A DNA stretch of 64,000 nt from Butyrivibrio sp. MC2013 (lineage in GTDB: Bacteria > Bacillota > Clostridia > Lachnospirales > Lachnospiraceae). Shown piece by piece: positions 17,223 through 27,305 of this stretch. The stretch lies in contig NZ_AUKE01000006.1 of NCBI RefSeq assembly GCF_000424585.1, positions 177,784 to 241,783 on the forward strand, given 5' to 3'. The number at the start of each line of letters is the position of its first letter. Within the stretch, counting starts at the first letter, position 1. Both the position numbers and the translations under genes were made by a program. The notes under the pieces are model-generated. The model had not been told where the DNA came from, ran no database searches, and saw nothing but the letters and a program-made list of their open reading frames with translations.

Positions 17223-19438
17223 TCCTGACCAGCCTCCGTGAAATAGTAGGACATAGCGGGGACTGTTATATCTCCTGCCTGTACGTCTTTATCTCCATAG
17301 TTGATAAGGATACTTGCCCCGTTGTCATAGCTTACAAATACCAGATCATCCTCCAGATACCTGTGATCCGTGATCTCGCAGCCCTCAACCTCTGACAGGA
17401 CCTGTCCTATACTTTCTTCATAATCCAGGATCTTGTCTTTGAGAACCGAATACTCTGATGTATATATGTAGGAAGAATTGGTATTTCTAAGTGCTACCGG
17501 TGACTCTCTTGTCAATAGAAATGCGGGATATGCTCCGTATTCCAAAAGCTTTAGATAATATTCCTTTTCATTGGCCTGAAAGTTTACATAAGAAGCCCAA
17601 TAAGGAACGCTGCCCCTTAGTACTATAGGCAGGAATGGTATCTCCTGGGATATGAAGTTGTAACCGGAGCCCTGAAGAGACATATCATAATAGCTGTCCA
17701 TATATTTCCAAAGATAGGCACCCGGCGAATCAAATCCAGCTTTATCTCTTACGTATTCAGATAATATCGCCTGCTGCTGAGCAGCTGTATCCGCTCTTGT
17801 ATAGGTCTTTCCCGCGGAATAATAGGAAAAGAGATTGTCTGTAATGCCTGAGAGCTCCAGGTCATCGCCTCCTATCCCCTTATTGTTTTTAAACAAGGAC
17901 TGCAGTATCTTAGCGGATCTTGAAGGAGTCAGGTAATACATCTTGGGGAAGAGCTTCTGATATGTGGGAACTTCCACTATCACCTGATTTATGCCCTTTA
18001 CGATGTCAGTGGTTGTATTGTAGAGCTTGGAAGCATTAGCCAAAAGGATGTCTTCCTTTAGCTTTAGATCTATACCCTCATTTGACAGCTTATCCTTAAG
18101 TTCTCTAAGCTCTTTGCTCGTGCCAAGCTTACTGTCCACTTTGGTGTCAGAGCTGCCATAAGCCAGAGTCACACCCTTTTGCTGCCAACCTTGATAGGAA
18201 GCCAGGATACTATCTGCGCCTGATGCTCTAAGGTCCTCCAGGATATCAGCCATATCACTTATACCTGTCATCCTGACAAGAGTATCAAATACAAACCATT
18301 TGGTAGAATCCGCTCCCAAAAAGTCCAGCTTGACCTTGTAATCATCACCGGCATTTTCCAGTTGCCCCTCATCCAGTAGATACTGCCTGTATCTCCTGGC
18401 CAGGCCCGTATAGCTTGCCTCATCTCCGGATACAAAGAAATATCTGATACCCAGATCCCTGATATCACCCTTCTTTTCAAAGGCAGGTACACCACTATTC
18501 CTGGCAGTCTGTCTGATATATATATCCCTGACCATAAACTGGCTGCTGATCCAGTTATAGGGAGTGATCACCCCATTGGGATAAGCCGCTATCATGGCGT
18601 TATATTCGCCCTCTGTCACTACACCCAAAAATCCGCTGCCCGACTGTGTATATACCATTCCAAATACAGGCATCTTGATAGTCTCAGGATCTGTCACAAC
18701 AGGCTCACCATAGACATTGTCCACCATAGGTGCTGTTCCCACGTTTTCTCCGTATATGCGTTTGGAGTATGGATTCTTGTATTTGCCATGATTATCAGCA
18801 AGATCTATGAGAGCACCGCTCCCCTCGGGGATCAGCATATAGCCTTCTTCTTCCCCAAGGTAGGTAGATCCCAGCATGGGGTAGAGCCATACTGAACCCA
18901 GAAGATATTCTTCGCCCTCTCTTATGGAATCACCGGGTACCAGAACTGATATACCATCCTCTGTAAGCCTGACCTGAAGCTGCATGCCAAAGTCATAGTC
19001 ACTGCACTCTATATCTGCATCAAAGCCGTCATCGTAGTACTCAATGGTAATATCCGAATTATCAGCTGAAGGTGAGAGCCTGCCTGTTACTGTAGAATTG
19101 CCTGAATAAAATTCCAGTGTCACACCGGATGAGCAAAAGGCGTTCCACATCTCATTTCCCTCTGTATAATCACGGGCTGAACTGTAAGTCTCTCCTGTCA
19201 CTTTATCCGTAAGACTGATAGCAAGCCTCTCCTCATCCAGTTCCAAGAGCCAGCTGTCATTTTCCATGACCCTCTTTGATCCTGCAGTGAGAGTATGGAC
19301 CTCTGCTCTGCCGCTGCTCTTCATATCTATGTCAGTTACCTTACTCTCTTTATGAAGAGCCAGCACCAATATGATCACTGCGATGAGGATGCACAGCAAT
19401 GTGGCAATGATGATGGTCTTTGTCCTTTTAGATGCCAC
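17219..19438 (-). CDS. DUF5696 membrane-anchored ectodomain protein
   Basis: A 739-residue protein with one N-terminal helix (residues 9-27) and a large outside domain. The first third is beta-rich (ending near PEGSGALIDLADNH). The middle has features of a TIM-barrel glycosidase-like fold, such as ILASYQGWQQKG, and is followed by a C-terminal beta region. I place it in DUF5696 from remembered family features; no experimental role is known to me. It starts at GTG with GGAGGGG eight bases upstream, overlaps the NHL-Yip1 gene by 11 bp and the MalF-type gene by 4 bp. An outside glycan-binding or glycan-cleaving part of the importer is the best guess. Confidence 0.7.
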   Translation of the reverse strand: MASKRTKTIIIATLLCILIAVIILVLALHKESKVTDIDMKSSGRAEVHTLTAGSKRVMENDSWLLELDEERLAISLTDKVTGETYSSARDYTEGNEMWNAFCSSGVTLEFYSGNSTVTGRLSPSADNSDITIEYYDDGFDADIECSDYDFGMQLQVRLTEDGISVLVPGDSIREGEEYLLGSVWLYPMLGSTYLGEEEGYMLIPEGSGALIDLADNHGKYKNPYSKRIYGENVGTAPMVDNVYGEPVVTDPETIKMPVFGMVYTQSGSGFLGVVTEGEYNAMIAAYPNGVITPYNWISSQFMVRDIYIRQTARNSGVPAFEKKGDIRDLGIRYFFVSGDEASYTGLARRYRQYLLDEGQLENAGDDYKVKLDFLGADSTKWFVFDTLVRMTGISDMADILEDLRASGADSILASYQGWQQKGVTLAYGSSDTKVDSKLGTSKELRELKDKLSNEGIDLKLKEDILLANASKLYNTTTDIVKGINQVIVEVPTYQKLFPKMYYLTPSRSAKILQSLFKNNKGIGGDDLELSGITDNLFSYYSAGKTYTRADTAAQQQAILSEYVRDKAGFDSPGAYLWKYMDSYYDMSLQGSGYNFISQEIPFLPIVLRGSVPYWASYVNFQANEKEYYLKLLEYGAYPAFLLTRESPVALRNTNSSYIYTSEYSVLKDKILDYEESIGQVLSEVEGCEITDHRYLEDDLVFVSYDNGASILINYGDKDVQAGDITVPAMSYYFTEAGQE

Positions 19439-21464
19439 GATAATACCCCTCCTTGCAGATGCTGATCACAAAATCAACAACCTGCTTAAACAATCCAAAT
19501 ATGATCACACCTGCTGCCACGATCACCAGCATAGTAAAGAGGGCCAGCAGTATGTTAATAAAAGTCTCTTTGTAGCTAAAGCACTGTATCTCTCTGATCA
19601 TGACCACTATCAGGATGAGTGTCCCCGCCGTCATGATAAAGTTAAGGAATGTGATGAGAAATTCCTCGTTATAGGTAAGCACATGACTGAGAACAAATGC
19701 CACAGGCTTTAGGAATACATATGGCATAAAGCAATATGCAAAGGATATATAGGTCTGTCTCAGCGTTGCCTCTCCGTCTCTGATGGAACATATCATGTTG
19801 ATGCAGATCACAAAGAGCAGCATCACTCCGGGTACCTTGATGAAATCCCCTAAAAGGTCATATTCTCCGTCAGCTACAGTCTTGAATATAAAGCCGCAAT
19901 AATATCTGTTCACAAGGTAGATGATAAAGATGATCAGATAAAGGAGAGAAGCAGTTGATAGAGACACCTTCTTTTCCCTCTTGATTCCATAGAAGGCATC
20001 TGCTGGGTTTTTGAGCACATATCCCAGAAAACGCAGCTCCCTTACAGTCCTGATATCACGTATCCTGCCTAAGGATCTTCTGATATCCCTGATCAGAGGA
20101 AGCCTGTCTCCGAATCTCTTGAGGATCTTACTCACAATCAAAAAGGCTATGATGATCTCGAATATCCTGACTATATTGTGTCTAAGCCAGGTATTTCTCA
20201 CCTGCCAGAAGGCATTTGAGTAGGTAATGCCTGTTCCGCCAAGCCTTGCTGCCTCCATGGAACCCTTGTAGTCCTCCACCTTGTAAAGGGCTTTGGCTAT
20301 ACCTCTGTAGGCAAAATCAAAAAGGCTGTTGTGGGATAGAACATTCTCCCAGGGCTGTCTGCTTTCCAGATACAGACCATCCTGATATTTGGAGAGAGCC
20401 TCATGCACGGTAGTGGCATATTCAGTCTCCGAAAATACCGTTATATCTCCTCTGTCGCTATCCAGTACATATATATGTCCCGATGCATCCACATCTATGG
20501 CAACAGCGTTGATAAAGAGTCCCATGCGGTTATTGCCATCGTCCTTGCCGCCAAAGTAAAAGAGAAGCTCACCCTCCTTGGTGTATTCCATGATGCTTCC
20601 CTGCTTGGAGAGAGTGAATATGTTATCAATATCGCCTACAGCCACATCGGATACCAGCAAATCTGCATAGGCCTTGCCAAACATATTATTGCCGGCCATG
20701 TTATATTTCTTCAGGCCATTTTTACCCAACCCCTGGGTAACTGTATATATGAGGCCTGTAGCATCTATATCCAGATTGGCAGCGGAAGCAGGGACATTCT
20801 TTTGCATGCTCCTAAGCTGCTCATCAGTGAATATCAGCCTTTTAAGCTTATTGCCCAAAGAGATGCTGGTATCATTAGCTCCAAAATAGCCGTAGAAATC
20901 TCCATTATCGGAGATAGTCATGATACCGCCCGCATTACCTTCAGACAGGGCATACATAGTACCTGCATTATTGACTACCAGCTTGGAGGGAGCATATTTG
21001 GCTCCATCTCCAAAGAGAGGACTCTCAGGTCTCTCATAGCTTCCTGTCATATGCCAGTCGGCATCATAGCTGATGATCTTGCCAGCCCCGGGATCTGCCA
21101 CATATACCAGGCCCTCTTGCGATACATATACTCCTGTGGGGCTCTTAAGTTCTTCTGTGATCTCTCCCAGATAGTTGCCATTAAGATCAGAGCATACGAT
21201 CCTCTTATTACCTGTATCTGCTATATAGAGCCTGTCTCCTGCCAAAAAGAGGTCAGAGGGCTTACTCAGAGTCTCTTCTCCGAATTTGTCCCAGAGATGC
21301 TCAGGCAGATAACCATCCATGGTATTGACCAGATAACCGTCTTTATCGTATGTCAGGGATGTATAGGGTGCCTGCCCTGCCTCAGCTTTTATGGGCAGAC
21401 TTAAGATAGCTGCCAAAGCGATCAGCGTAGTGACCGGCTTTACTATTTTATTTATCTTCAACAT
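19428..21464 (-). CDS. NHL-repeat / Yip1-domain membrane protein
   Basis: A 678-residue protein. A signal-like N-terminus (ending AEA) leads to an outside beta-propeller of NHL-type repeats over roughly residues 30-360, with repeated units like GLVYVADPGAGKIISYD and GHIYVLDSDRGDITVF. A helical linker follows, then one membrane helix near 440 and a Yip1-like block of about five helices over the last 200 residues. The ATG at 21464 has AGGGGG nine bases upstream; an ATG seven codons earlier is less likely. It lies between a MalF-type permease and the DUF5696 gene, with overlapping or nearly touching ends. The pairing of propeller and Yip1 is unusual and suggests a sensor or scaffold for the importer; no function is known. 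Confidence 0.7.
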   Translation of the reverse strand: MLKINKIVKPVTTLIALAAILSLPIKAEAGQAPYTSLTYDKDGYLVNTMDGYLPEHLWDKFGEETLSKPSDLFLAGDRLYIADTGNKRIVCSDLNGNYLGEITEELKSPTGVYVSQEGLVYVADPGAGKIISYDADWHMTGSYERPESPLFGDGAKYAPSKLVVNNAGTMYALSEGNAGGIMTISDNGDFYGYFGANDTSISLGNKLKRLIFTDEQLRSMQKNVPASAANLDIDATGLIYTVTQGLGKNGLKKYNMAGNNMFGKAYADLLVSDVAVGDIDNIFTLSKQGSIMEYTKEGELLFYFGGKDDGNNRMGLFINAVAIDVDASGHIYVLDSDRGDITVFSETEYATTVHEALSKYQDGLYLESRQPWENVLSHNSLFDFAYRGIAKALYKVEDYKGSMEAARLGGTGITYSNAFWQVRNTWLRHNIVRIFEIIIAFLIVSKILKRFGDRLPLIRDIRRSLGRIRDIRTVRELRFLGYVLKNPADAFYGIKREKKVSLSTASLLYLIIFIIYLVNRYYCGFIFKTVADGEYDLLGDFIKVPGVMLLFVICINMICSIRDGEATLRQTYISFAYCFMPYVFLKPVAFVLSHVLTYNEEFLITFLNFIMTAGTLILIVVMIREIQCFSYKETFINILLALFTMLVIVAAGVIIFGLFKQVVDFVISICKEGYYRGI

Positions 21465-21477
21465 CTGATGCGTCCCC

Positions 21478-22371
21478 CTAGTCATCTTCCCTGAATACTT
21501 TGCCTGCAGCTTTGGAAATGGAATAGATAAATATCAGCAGTACCACACTGACGGCTGATGCATATCCCATCTCATAACGCAGGAATCCATAATCTTCTAT
21601 ATGATTGACTATAAGCTGTCCCGCATAGCCGGGAGTAGGATTAGCTCCGCTAAGCTGCACTCCTATGGCACCCACAGAGAAGGTGTTGACTACAGACATG
21701 ACCGCAGCGAACATCATCTGAGGCTTCATCTGAGGGATTGTGATATAGAAGATCTCCTGGAGCCTGTTCTTCATACCGTCTATCATGGCAGCTTCATAAT
21801 ACTCGGGATTGATATTGAGGATACCTGCCAGAATAGCCAGGAATCCCACTCCCATACTGCTCCAGACGGATACCACTATCATGATGCCCAAGAGGAACTT
21901 GGCATCTGTGGTAAAAAGGATAGGCGAATTGGTTATGCCCAGACTCATAAGGATATAGTTCACATATCCCATCTTGTCTCCGGCAAAGATGATCTTCCAT
22001 ACAACCGCCATGGCTATCCCGCTGGTCATGGACGGCGAGTAGATAAGCAGGGCCAGGACAGTCCTGGGACCCTTACTTATCTGTGCCAGCATCCATGCCA
22101 GAAGGAAAGACAACATATAGCCCAGAGGGCCGACAACAAAAGCGAAAATACAGGTGTTGGGCAGTACATACTGCATAAATATCTCATCCTGGGTCAGGAG
22201 GTTAATATAGTTGAGAAAGCCCACCAGCCTGGGAGTCTGCACAGCATCATAGCTTGTAAAGCTAAGTGCTATAGCCGCTATTACAGGTATGACGATAAAT
22301 GTTGTAAATAGCAGTATGTAGGGTAATAGAAAATATACCGCAGCATTTATCCCGCTCTTTTTACTTTTCAT
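21478..22371 (-). CDS. Sugar ABC transporter permease, MalF type
   Basis: A 297-residue CUT1 permease with the EAA motif [22 protein letters not shown]. The ATG at 22371 shares its A with the TAA stop of the binding-protein gene (TAATG), indicating coupling; an ATG four codons upstream is possible. It is the only permease next to the large binding protein and has no adjacent MalG-type partner, since the next genes are NHL-Yip1 and DUF5696. The partner is probably one of the two MalG-type permeases 5-9 kb downstream. Confidence 0.9.
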   Translation of the reverse strand: MKSKKSGINAAVYFLLPYILLFTTFIVIPVIAAIALSFTSYDAVQTPRLVGFLNYINLLTQDEIFMQYVLPNTCIFAFVVGPLGYMLSFLLAWMLAQISKGPRTVLALLIYSPSMTSGIAMAVVWKIIFAGDKMGYVNYILMSLGITNSPILFTTDAKFLLGIMIVVSVWSSMGVGFLAILAGILNINPEYYEAAMIDGMKNRLQEIFYITIPQMKPQMMFAAVMSVVNTFSVGAIGVQLSGANPTPGYAGQLIVNHIEDYGFLRYEMGYASAVSVVLLIFIYSISKAAGKVFREDD

Positions 22372-25151
22372 TATTTCAACCATTCCTCTATCAAGTCTTT
22401 ATCCGGCGTGATCAGCTGCTTTATTACTTTTCCTTCACTGTCCACATATTGGAATTCTTCAAGTTTACGGGCAAGCTCAGCATTGATTCTCTTCTGAGCA
22501 TTGTCTATTGCAGTCCTGATGTTCTCATTGGCCGTTACTACGTTTACCAGAACATTGCCCAGCTCTCTTTCTATCATGTAGCTGCCCGGTACTCTGGGCA
22601 TTTCCCTGGTCCATCCGATCTGTTCCAGTATCACTTCCTTGTTTTTCTCACTCCAAGGAGCTGCTGCAATGGCATTTAAGTTAGCTGAGTTCCACATATA
22701 CTCATTGCCCAGGGTAGTCTGCAGAGTAAAAGAGAACTCGGTCTGTACTTCATCAGACATCCACCAGTCGATAAACTTCCAGGCTGCTTCCTTTTGCTCT
22801 GAGGATTCAAAGATCAGGCAGCTCTCAGCTGCGCCGGAGGTTGATCTGTCCACAGTTCCGTCTTCTGCAACCAGTCCCGGATAGGGAGCTATCTCCCAAC
22901 AGCCGTTCAGCTCAGGAGCTGCATTGGTGAGCAGGTTGTAGCTGGCATAGTCCGATACTCCTATGGGTGTCCTTCCGTCTCTGAAAGACTGATAGAAGCT
23001 CAGGATCTCGTAGTCCATATCATAGACTGTAAAATTCTCTGTGAGATATTTAAGACCATCTATCACTTCCTCTGAATCCAAGCGTACTGTGCCCATATCC
23101 CCCGAGAAAATATCACCGCCGTTTTGGAATATAAAAGGTGCAGTTGCTGCAAAGGTCTTGGTGGGCAGATTGGCCACATGGCTGTTAAAGCCCATTCCCA
23201 TCCTGCCAAGCTCGGGAAGAAGGTCCCTTACTTCATCCATATTGTCAGGGACTTCAAGTCCCAGCTTCTCAAAGATGTCACTCCTGTAGAAGAGTACATA
23301 GAAGTTAAAGGTCTCGGGGATAGCATATATCCCTTCATCACACACTCCGGGTATCAGCATGCCGGGAGCAAAGCGCCTTCCCACTTCCTTAAAATTGTCA
23401 AACTGTCTCATATCTGCCAGAGCATTTCTAAGAGCCAGGTCATATACGTAGCCTGAAGCTATTCCTATGGCTCCGTCAGGAGCCTTTCCCGAAGCATTGG
23501 CCAGTATGAGCTTTTGCTGATCCGGCACTATGGAGAGATTGACCTTGATACCGGTCTTCTCTGTAAAATCCGTATCAGCCATCCTCTGGATGATCTCCAG
23601 ATACTGTCTGGGTCTGTTGACCCAGATCTCAAGAGTATCGGAGTCGTCATAGCCAGGTGCATAATCTCCCTGGGTAAAGGATGCTACGAAATGTCTGATA
23701 TCATTGGAAGCCCTGCTGAGAAGTCCGGGCTTTGATGGCAGCTTTGCATCTTTCTTATATAGATAGAATTTGTCTATAGAGAGATTGCCATAGCTAAGGT
23801 TCTCGGATACTGTAGTCAGATACTGCCTGACAGAGCTATCTCCATAGGAGAATACGTCTATCTTCTTTGGCAGATCATTGGGCTTCTCAGCAAGCATTGC
23901 CAGGCTCTTAGAAGCAGTATCCAGCAGCTTTATCTCGCCGTTCTTCTTGCCATAGCTGTCCATGGCAGCCAGTTCTTCATACAGTTTTGAAGTCTTATCT
24001 GCCCAGTCTGTTAATTTGCCTGATACATCAAGACCATATTCATCCAGGTCAAAATCCCTGTATTTATCAGTATTGCCACCAGTGATCTTATTCACGGACA
24101 GAGCCAGATCATTAACGCCTGTCACAATATCGTTTATGGATCTGATGGCGTCGCCGTAGGGCTCCAGTGCCACTTCCAGGCTCAGGATGTGACTGCCTGC
24201 TGACAGATATACAGGAACCTCTCTTTGCATCCTTGTAAACTTACCGGAATACTTAAATGGGATATTCTCATAAGACACAGAAGGGATAACACCATCTACA
24301 TATAGATTTCTGTATACGGTAAAGTTGGATTTACTACTCTGCCTGTAATCAAAAGCCAGATAGTAATAACCTTCCTCTTCCACATCCACTTCATAATCTA
24401 TCCTGTTGCCGCCTATCCTGTACGAAGTCTCATCGATCACATTCTGCATCTTAAGATAGGGACTGTAGGGAGTCACCTCGCTGTTAAACTCAGCTGCAGT
24501 TCTGATATTGGGAGAATTTCTCCTTGCAAAGCTCTCGCCTTCTATCTGGATATAACTATCTCCCTCTGCTACTGCTTCCGGGTCATTTGCTATAGTAACA
24601 GGTGCCATGAGCTTAAGGTCCTTTATTTCCACCTTGCCTTCATTGGCGGTAAATTCAACAGTATTAAGCCCTTCCCCCAGATATACCATCAAGGGATCAT
24701 TTTGCAGAAAGTAACTGTCTCTTAGGTATGTGAAAGCCCATTCATCACTTTTGACAGGCATGGCAATACTCTCATTGCCATAACGGTCATACTCTTTTTC
24801 ACCGCTCTTCCAGATATCCGAAAAAGACAAATGTTCCGCTTCTTCATAAGGGATACTGCCATTTATCTTCATGGAAAGACTTGTGGGCAGGATGTTATCT
24901 CCTATAGCTCTGTAATCTACGCCCATCACATAAAGTCCGGCCTTTTCCACTTTTACACTAAGGCTCAAAGCTTTATCTGTGGTGACAAGCTTATCAGCTG
25001 CTTCTATCAGCATCTCCTCGCCTTCGTAGACCTCATCTGCATGCATGGAAGCATAATCTTTATAGTAGATATTCTCACTTGCAAGTGCGCCGTTTCCCGA
25101 TATGAGGAAAAAGACTATCCCTGCGGCCACAGCTGCAATCTTCTTAATCAT
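22371..25151 (-). CDS. Large (926-aa) extracellular solute-binding protein with N-terminal beta-rich modules
   Basis: The N-terminal signal ends near ALAS. Residues about 30-200 and 205-350 look like two CBM/jelly-roll type modules ([15 protein letters not shown] box reading [28 protein letters not shown]). A helical linker follows, and residues about 500-926 form a family 1 solute-binding domain starting at [13 protein letters not shown]. Ordinary binding proteins have about 400-550 residues, so this one is nearly double. The ATG at 25151 has AAGGAG six bases upstream. No lipobox Cys was found, so how it is retained is unclear. It is the second gene after GH2 and probably captures large oligo- or polysaccharides. 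Confidence 0.85.
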   Translation of the reverse strand: MIKKIAAVAAGIVFFLISGNGALASENIYYKDYASMHADEVYEGEEMLIEAADKLVTTDKALSLSVKVEKAGLYVMGVDYRAIGDNILPTSLSMKINGSIPYEEAEHLSFSDIWKSGEKEYDRYGNESIAMPVKSDEWAFTYLRDSYFLQNDPLMVYLGEGLNTVEFTANEGKVEIKDLKLMAPVTIANDPEAVAEGDSYIQIEGESFARRNSPNIRTAAEFNSEVTPYSPYLKMQNVIDETSYRIGGNRIDYEVDVEEEGYYYLAFDYRQSSKSNFTVYRNLYVDGVIPSVSYENIPFKYSGKFTRMQREVPVYLSAGSHILSLEVALEPYGDAIRSINDIVTGVNDLALSVNKITGGNTDKYRDFDLDEYGLDVSGKLTDWADKTSKLYEELAAMDSYGKKNGEIKLLDTASKSLAMLAEKPNDLPKKIDVFSYGDSSVRQYLTTVSENLSYGNLSIDKFYLYKKDAKLPSKPGLLSRASNDIRHFVASFTQGDYAPGYDDSDTLEIWVNRPRQYLEIIQRMADTDFTEKTGIKVNLSIVPDQQKLILANASGKAPDGAIGIASGYVYDLALRNALADMRQFDNFKEVGRRFAPGMLIPGVCDEGIYAIPETFNFYVLFYRSDIFEKLGLEVPDNMDEVRDLLPELGRMGMGFNSHVANLPTKTFAATAPFIFQNGGDIFSGDMGTVRLDSEEVIDGLKYLTENFTVYDMDYEILSFYQSFRDGRTPIGVSDYASYNLLTNAAPELNGCWEIAPYPGLVAEDGTVDRSTSGAAESCLIFESSEQKEAAWKFIDWWMSDEVQTEFSFTLQTTLGNEYMWNSANLNAIAAAPWSEKNKEVILEQIGWTREMPRVPGSYMIERELGNVLVNVVTANENIRTAIDNAQKRINAELARKLEEFQYVDSEGKVIKQLITPDKDLIEEWLK

Positions 25152-25203
25152 GATCAACTCCTTAGTCAGTTATCATCCCCGGCAGGCAATCATCATGCCC
25201 CTA

Positions 25204-27000
25204 TCATTCACCCAGGTTGATCTTTCTGATCTTATCAATATCAACCTTGGCTTTTCTGTCTATGGTATAGAGGCCGTTTATTTCCTGCTGTACGTCTGTC
25301 ACCTGGGTATAGCAAAAGCCTGCATTGTAATCCAGATCCCTGATCGCCTCTGTGATACTCTTAAATCGATTTATAAACTCTTCCTGGGTCTTTACCTGGC
25401 CACCATAGCCCCAGCCTTCGCCTCCGGAGAAGGCGATGCCGCCATACTCACTCATGATCACAGGCTGACCCTTATAGGAATAGCCAAGAGCTGTTGCATA
25501 TCTGTCTCTGTTAAAGGGGAGCTTATTATTTACTATCAGATCCTTATCTTTGTATCTTTCTGCAAAGGCCTCTCCCTTTTCTTCATAATCATGGAGAGTC
25601 AGGATATCTGAGCAGGTGTGCTCCCAGCCGTCATTGACTATCACAGGTCTCATGGGATCATAAGCTTTGGTCAGGCTGTATATACCCTCTGTAAACTTCT
25701 GCTGGTTGACATTGCTGTAGATTCTCTCAATTCCCCAGCTCTCATTAAAGGCTGTCCAGGTGATAACACAGGGATGATTGTAATTTTGTCTGACTATCTC
25801 TATCCATTCTCCTGTAAAGCGCTGCATACCTTCGTCATTGAAAATATACTGAGAAGGCATCTCGCACCATACCAGAAGCCCCTTAACATCGCACCAATAG
25901 AGGAATCTCTCATCTTCAACCTTCTGATGCTTTCTAAGGCCGTTGTAGCCTGCAGCCATTATGAGGTCTATATCCTTTATGATGGCTTCCTCTGAGGGAG
26001 GAGTCAGATGGGATTCTTCCCAATAGCCCTGATCCAGTATCAGCCTCTGATACAAGGGAAGATTATTGAGTAGTATCTTGTCTCCTTCTATAGAAATCTT
26101 CCTCATAGCAAAGTAGGACTCTACTTTGTCCACATCTTTGTTGGAGAAAATCTTATCAACCGCCTTTTCTGCATCTGAACAGTCGGCTTCAACACCAAAG
26201 CCTGTGAGAAGCTCGAAATTTACACTATATAGGCAGGGATCTGCCGGAGACCAGACCTTCATCTCCCAGGGATGATCAGGATCCGCTACTGAGATCTCAA
26301 ACTCAGCATAGTCAGATCTGATATCAATCATATTTCTGGATACCAGCCTGTCTCCCAGGCTGATATTGCAGATAAGAGAGCACTCTTCATCGACCTGCCT
26401 GTGGATCTTCATCTCAAAGGATGCTACTGCCCTGTCGATATCAGGAGTGATCTTCACAGATTCGATATAAGTCTGATCCACTTCTTCAAGCCATACTGTT
26501 TTCCAGATACCTGTAGTCTGCACATACCAGCAGCCAAAGTTCTCATCCTTCCATCTCTGCTTGCCCCTGGGCTGTACACAGCTCTGAGAATCAAGAGCAC
26601 TTACTACTATCTCGTTACTGCCGTTTCTGACATAATCTGTGATATCACATGTAAATCTGGAATAAGCTCCTGTATGGCCTCCTGCGTAATATCCGTTAAC
26701 CCATACCTTTGCCTCATAGTCCACGCCTTCAAAATGAAGAAGGATTCTTTTTCCCGCTTCCGGGAATATTTCCAGATTCTTTCTGTACCATACCAGGGGA
26801 TGAAATGTCTCTTCCCCAATACCGCTCATCTTTGTTTCATATGTATAGGGAACTGTGATCTTTTGATTCTTTTTAGGAAAAGCATTATGCCAGCCCTCTT
26901 TCTCACCTTCCTTATCATCATCAAAAACAAAATCCCAAACTCCGTTTAGATTCCTCCAATTATTTCTCTTTAATTGGGGTCTCGGATAACCATTAAGCAT
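25204..27000 (-). CDS. GH2 beta-glycosidase (beta-galactosidase/beta-glucuronidase-like)
   Basis: A 598-residue glycosidase with the GH2 layout: jelly-roll sugar-binding domain (1-180), Ig-like domain (about 180-300) and TIM barrel (about 310-598). The acid/base Glu is in TAFNESWGIE and the nucleophile Glu in VIMSEYGG. There is no signal peptide, so it acts in the cytoplasm on imported oligosaccharides. The length matches small GH2 beta-galactosidases and beta-glucuronidases; the sugar cannot be fixed. It is the first gene of the ten-gene operon, has AAGGAGAGGG before the ATG, and is divergent from the ArsR-type regulator. Confidence 0.9.
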   Translation of the reverse strand: MLNGYPRPQLKRNNWRNLNGVWDFVFDDDKEGEKEGWHNAFPKKNQKITVPYTYETKMSGIGEETFHPLVWYRKNLEIFPEAGKRILLHFEGVDYEAKVWVNGYYAGGHTGAYSRFTCDITDYVRNGSNEIVVSALDSQSCVQPRGKQRWKDENFGCWYVQTTGIWKTVWLEEVDQTYIESVKITPDIDRAVASFEMKIHRQVDEECSLICNISLGDRLVSRNMIDIRSDYAEFEISVADPDHPWEMKVWSPADPCLYSVNFELLTGFGVEADCSDAEKAVDKIFSNKDVDKVESYFAMRKISIEGDKILLNNLPLYQRLILDQGYWEESHLTPPSEEAIIKDIDLIMAAGYNGLRKHQKVEDERFLYWCDVKGLLVWCEMPSQYIFNDEGMQRFTGEWIEIVRQNYNHPCVITWTAFNESWGIERIYSNVNQQKFTEGIYSLTKAYDPMRPVIVNDGWEHTCSDILTLHDYEEKGEAFAERYKDKDLIVNNKLPFNRDRYATALGYSYKGQPVIMSEYGGIAFSGGEGWGYGGQVKTQEEFINRFKSITEAIRDLDYNAGFCYTQVTDVQQEINGLYTIDRKAKVDIDKIRKINLGE

Positions 27001-27026
27001 TTTCCCTCTCCTTTTGCCTCTTTAAG

Positions 27027-27238
27027 TACAAGTTTTTTGTACATAAACATTTATACATGAAAAATGTATTTCAACTTGTTTTCTACATCAATTATGTATT
27101 AACCTTAAAGCCATCCGTCGAGAATGTCAATATATCTGGATTTCATTTTTTATCTTTGTGATTATTCCACAAATTTTGTCCATCATTTTTATATAAATAA
27201 GAGTTGTATAAACTTTACTTTTCTACATTTTTATTGTA
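27027..27238. promoter_or_regulatory. Four TACA-N7/8-TGTA operator-like palindromes
   Basis: Sites are at 27027-27041 (TACAAGTTTTTTGTA), 27054-27069 (TACATGAAAAAATGTA, spacer 8), 27085-27099 (TACATCAATTATGTA) and 27224-27238 (TACATTTTTATTGTA). The last overlaps the candidate promoter of the regulator gene, and the first lies 27 bp before the GH2 start codon. They are likely binding sites of the divergently encoded ArsR-type protein; this is inferred from number, symmetry and position. Confidence 0.5.
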
Positions 27239-27242
27239 TAAA
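27214..27242 (+). promoter_or_regulatory. Candidate sigma-A promoter of the ArsR-type regulator
   Basis: TTTACT at 27214-27219 and TATAAA at 27237-27242 are separated by 17 bp, about 65 bp before the start codon. The -35 box is a weak match. One of the TACA-N7-TGTA palindromes overlaps it, which would suit autoregulation. Confidence 0.35.
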
Positions 27243-27305
27243 TAATCTTGGGTAAATATATGAAAAAAGATAAGAAAGAATAAAAGGGAAGGGGATCATC
27301 ATAAT

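Larger units (their letters stand above)
27001..27305. promoter_or_regulatory. Divergent promoter region between GH2 operon and its regulator
   Basis: This 305-bp AT-rich gap contains no gene. It holds four short palindromes of the form TACA-N7-TGTA (one with N8) and a candidate promoter for the regulator. The opposite operon promoter must also lie here, but no single best -10 box was picked for it. Confidence 0.6.

Noticed and set aside
20403..21404. 333-residue frame on the plus strand opposite the NHL-Yip1 gene
   Set aside because: Codon pattern and lack of a ribosome binding site mark it as a shadow; the minus-strand protein has clear repeats and signal.
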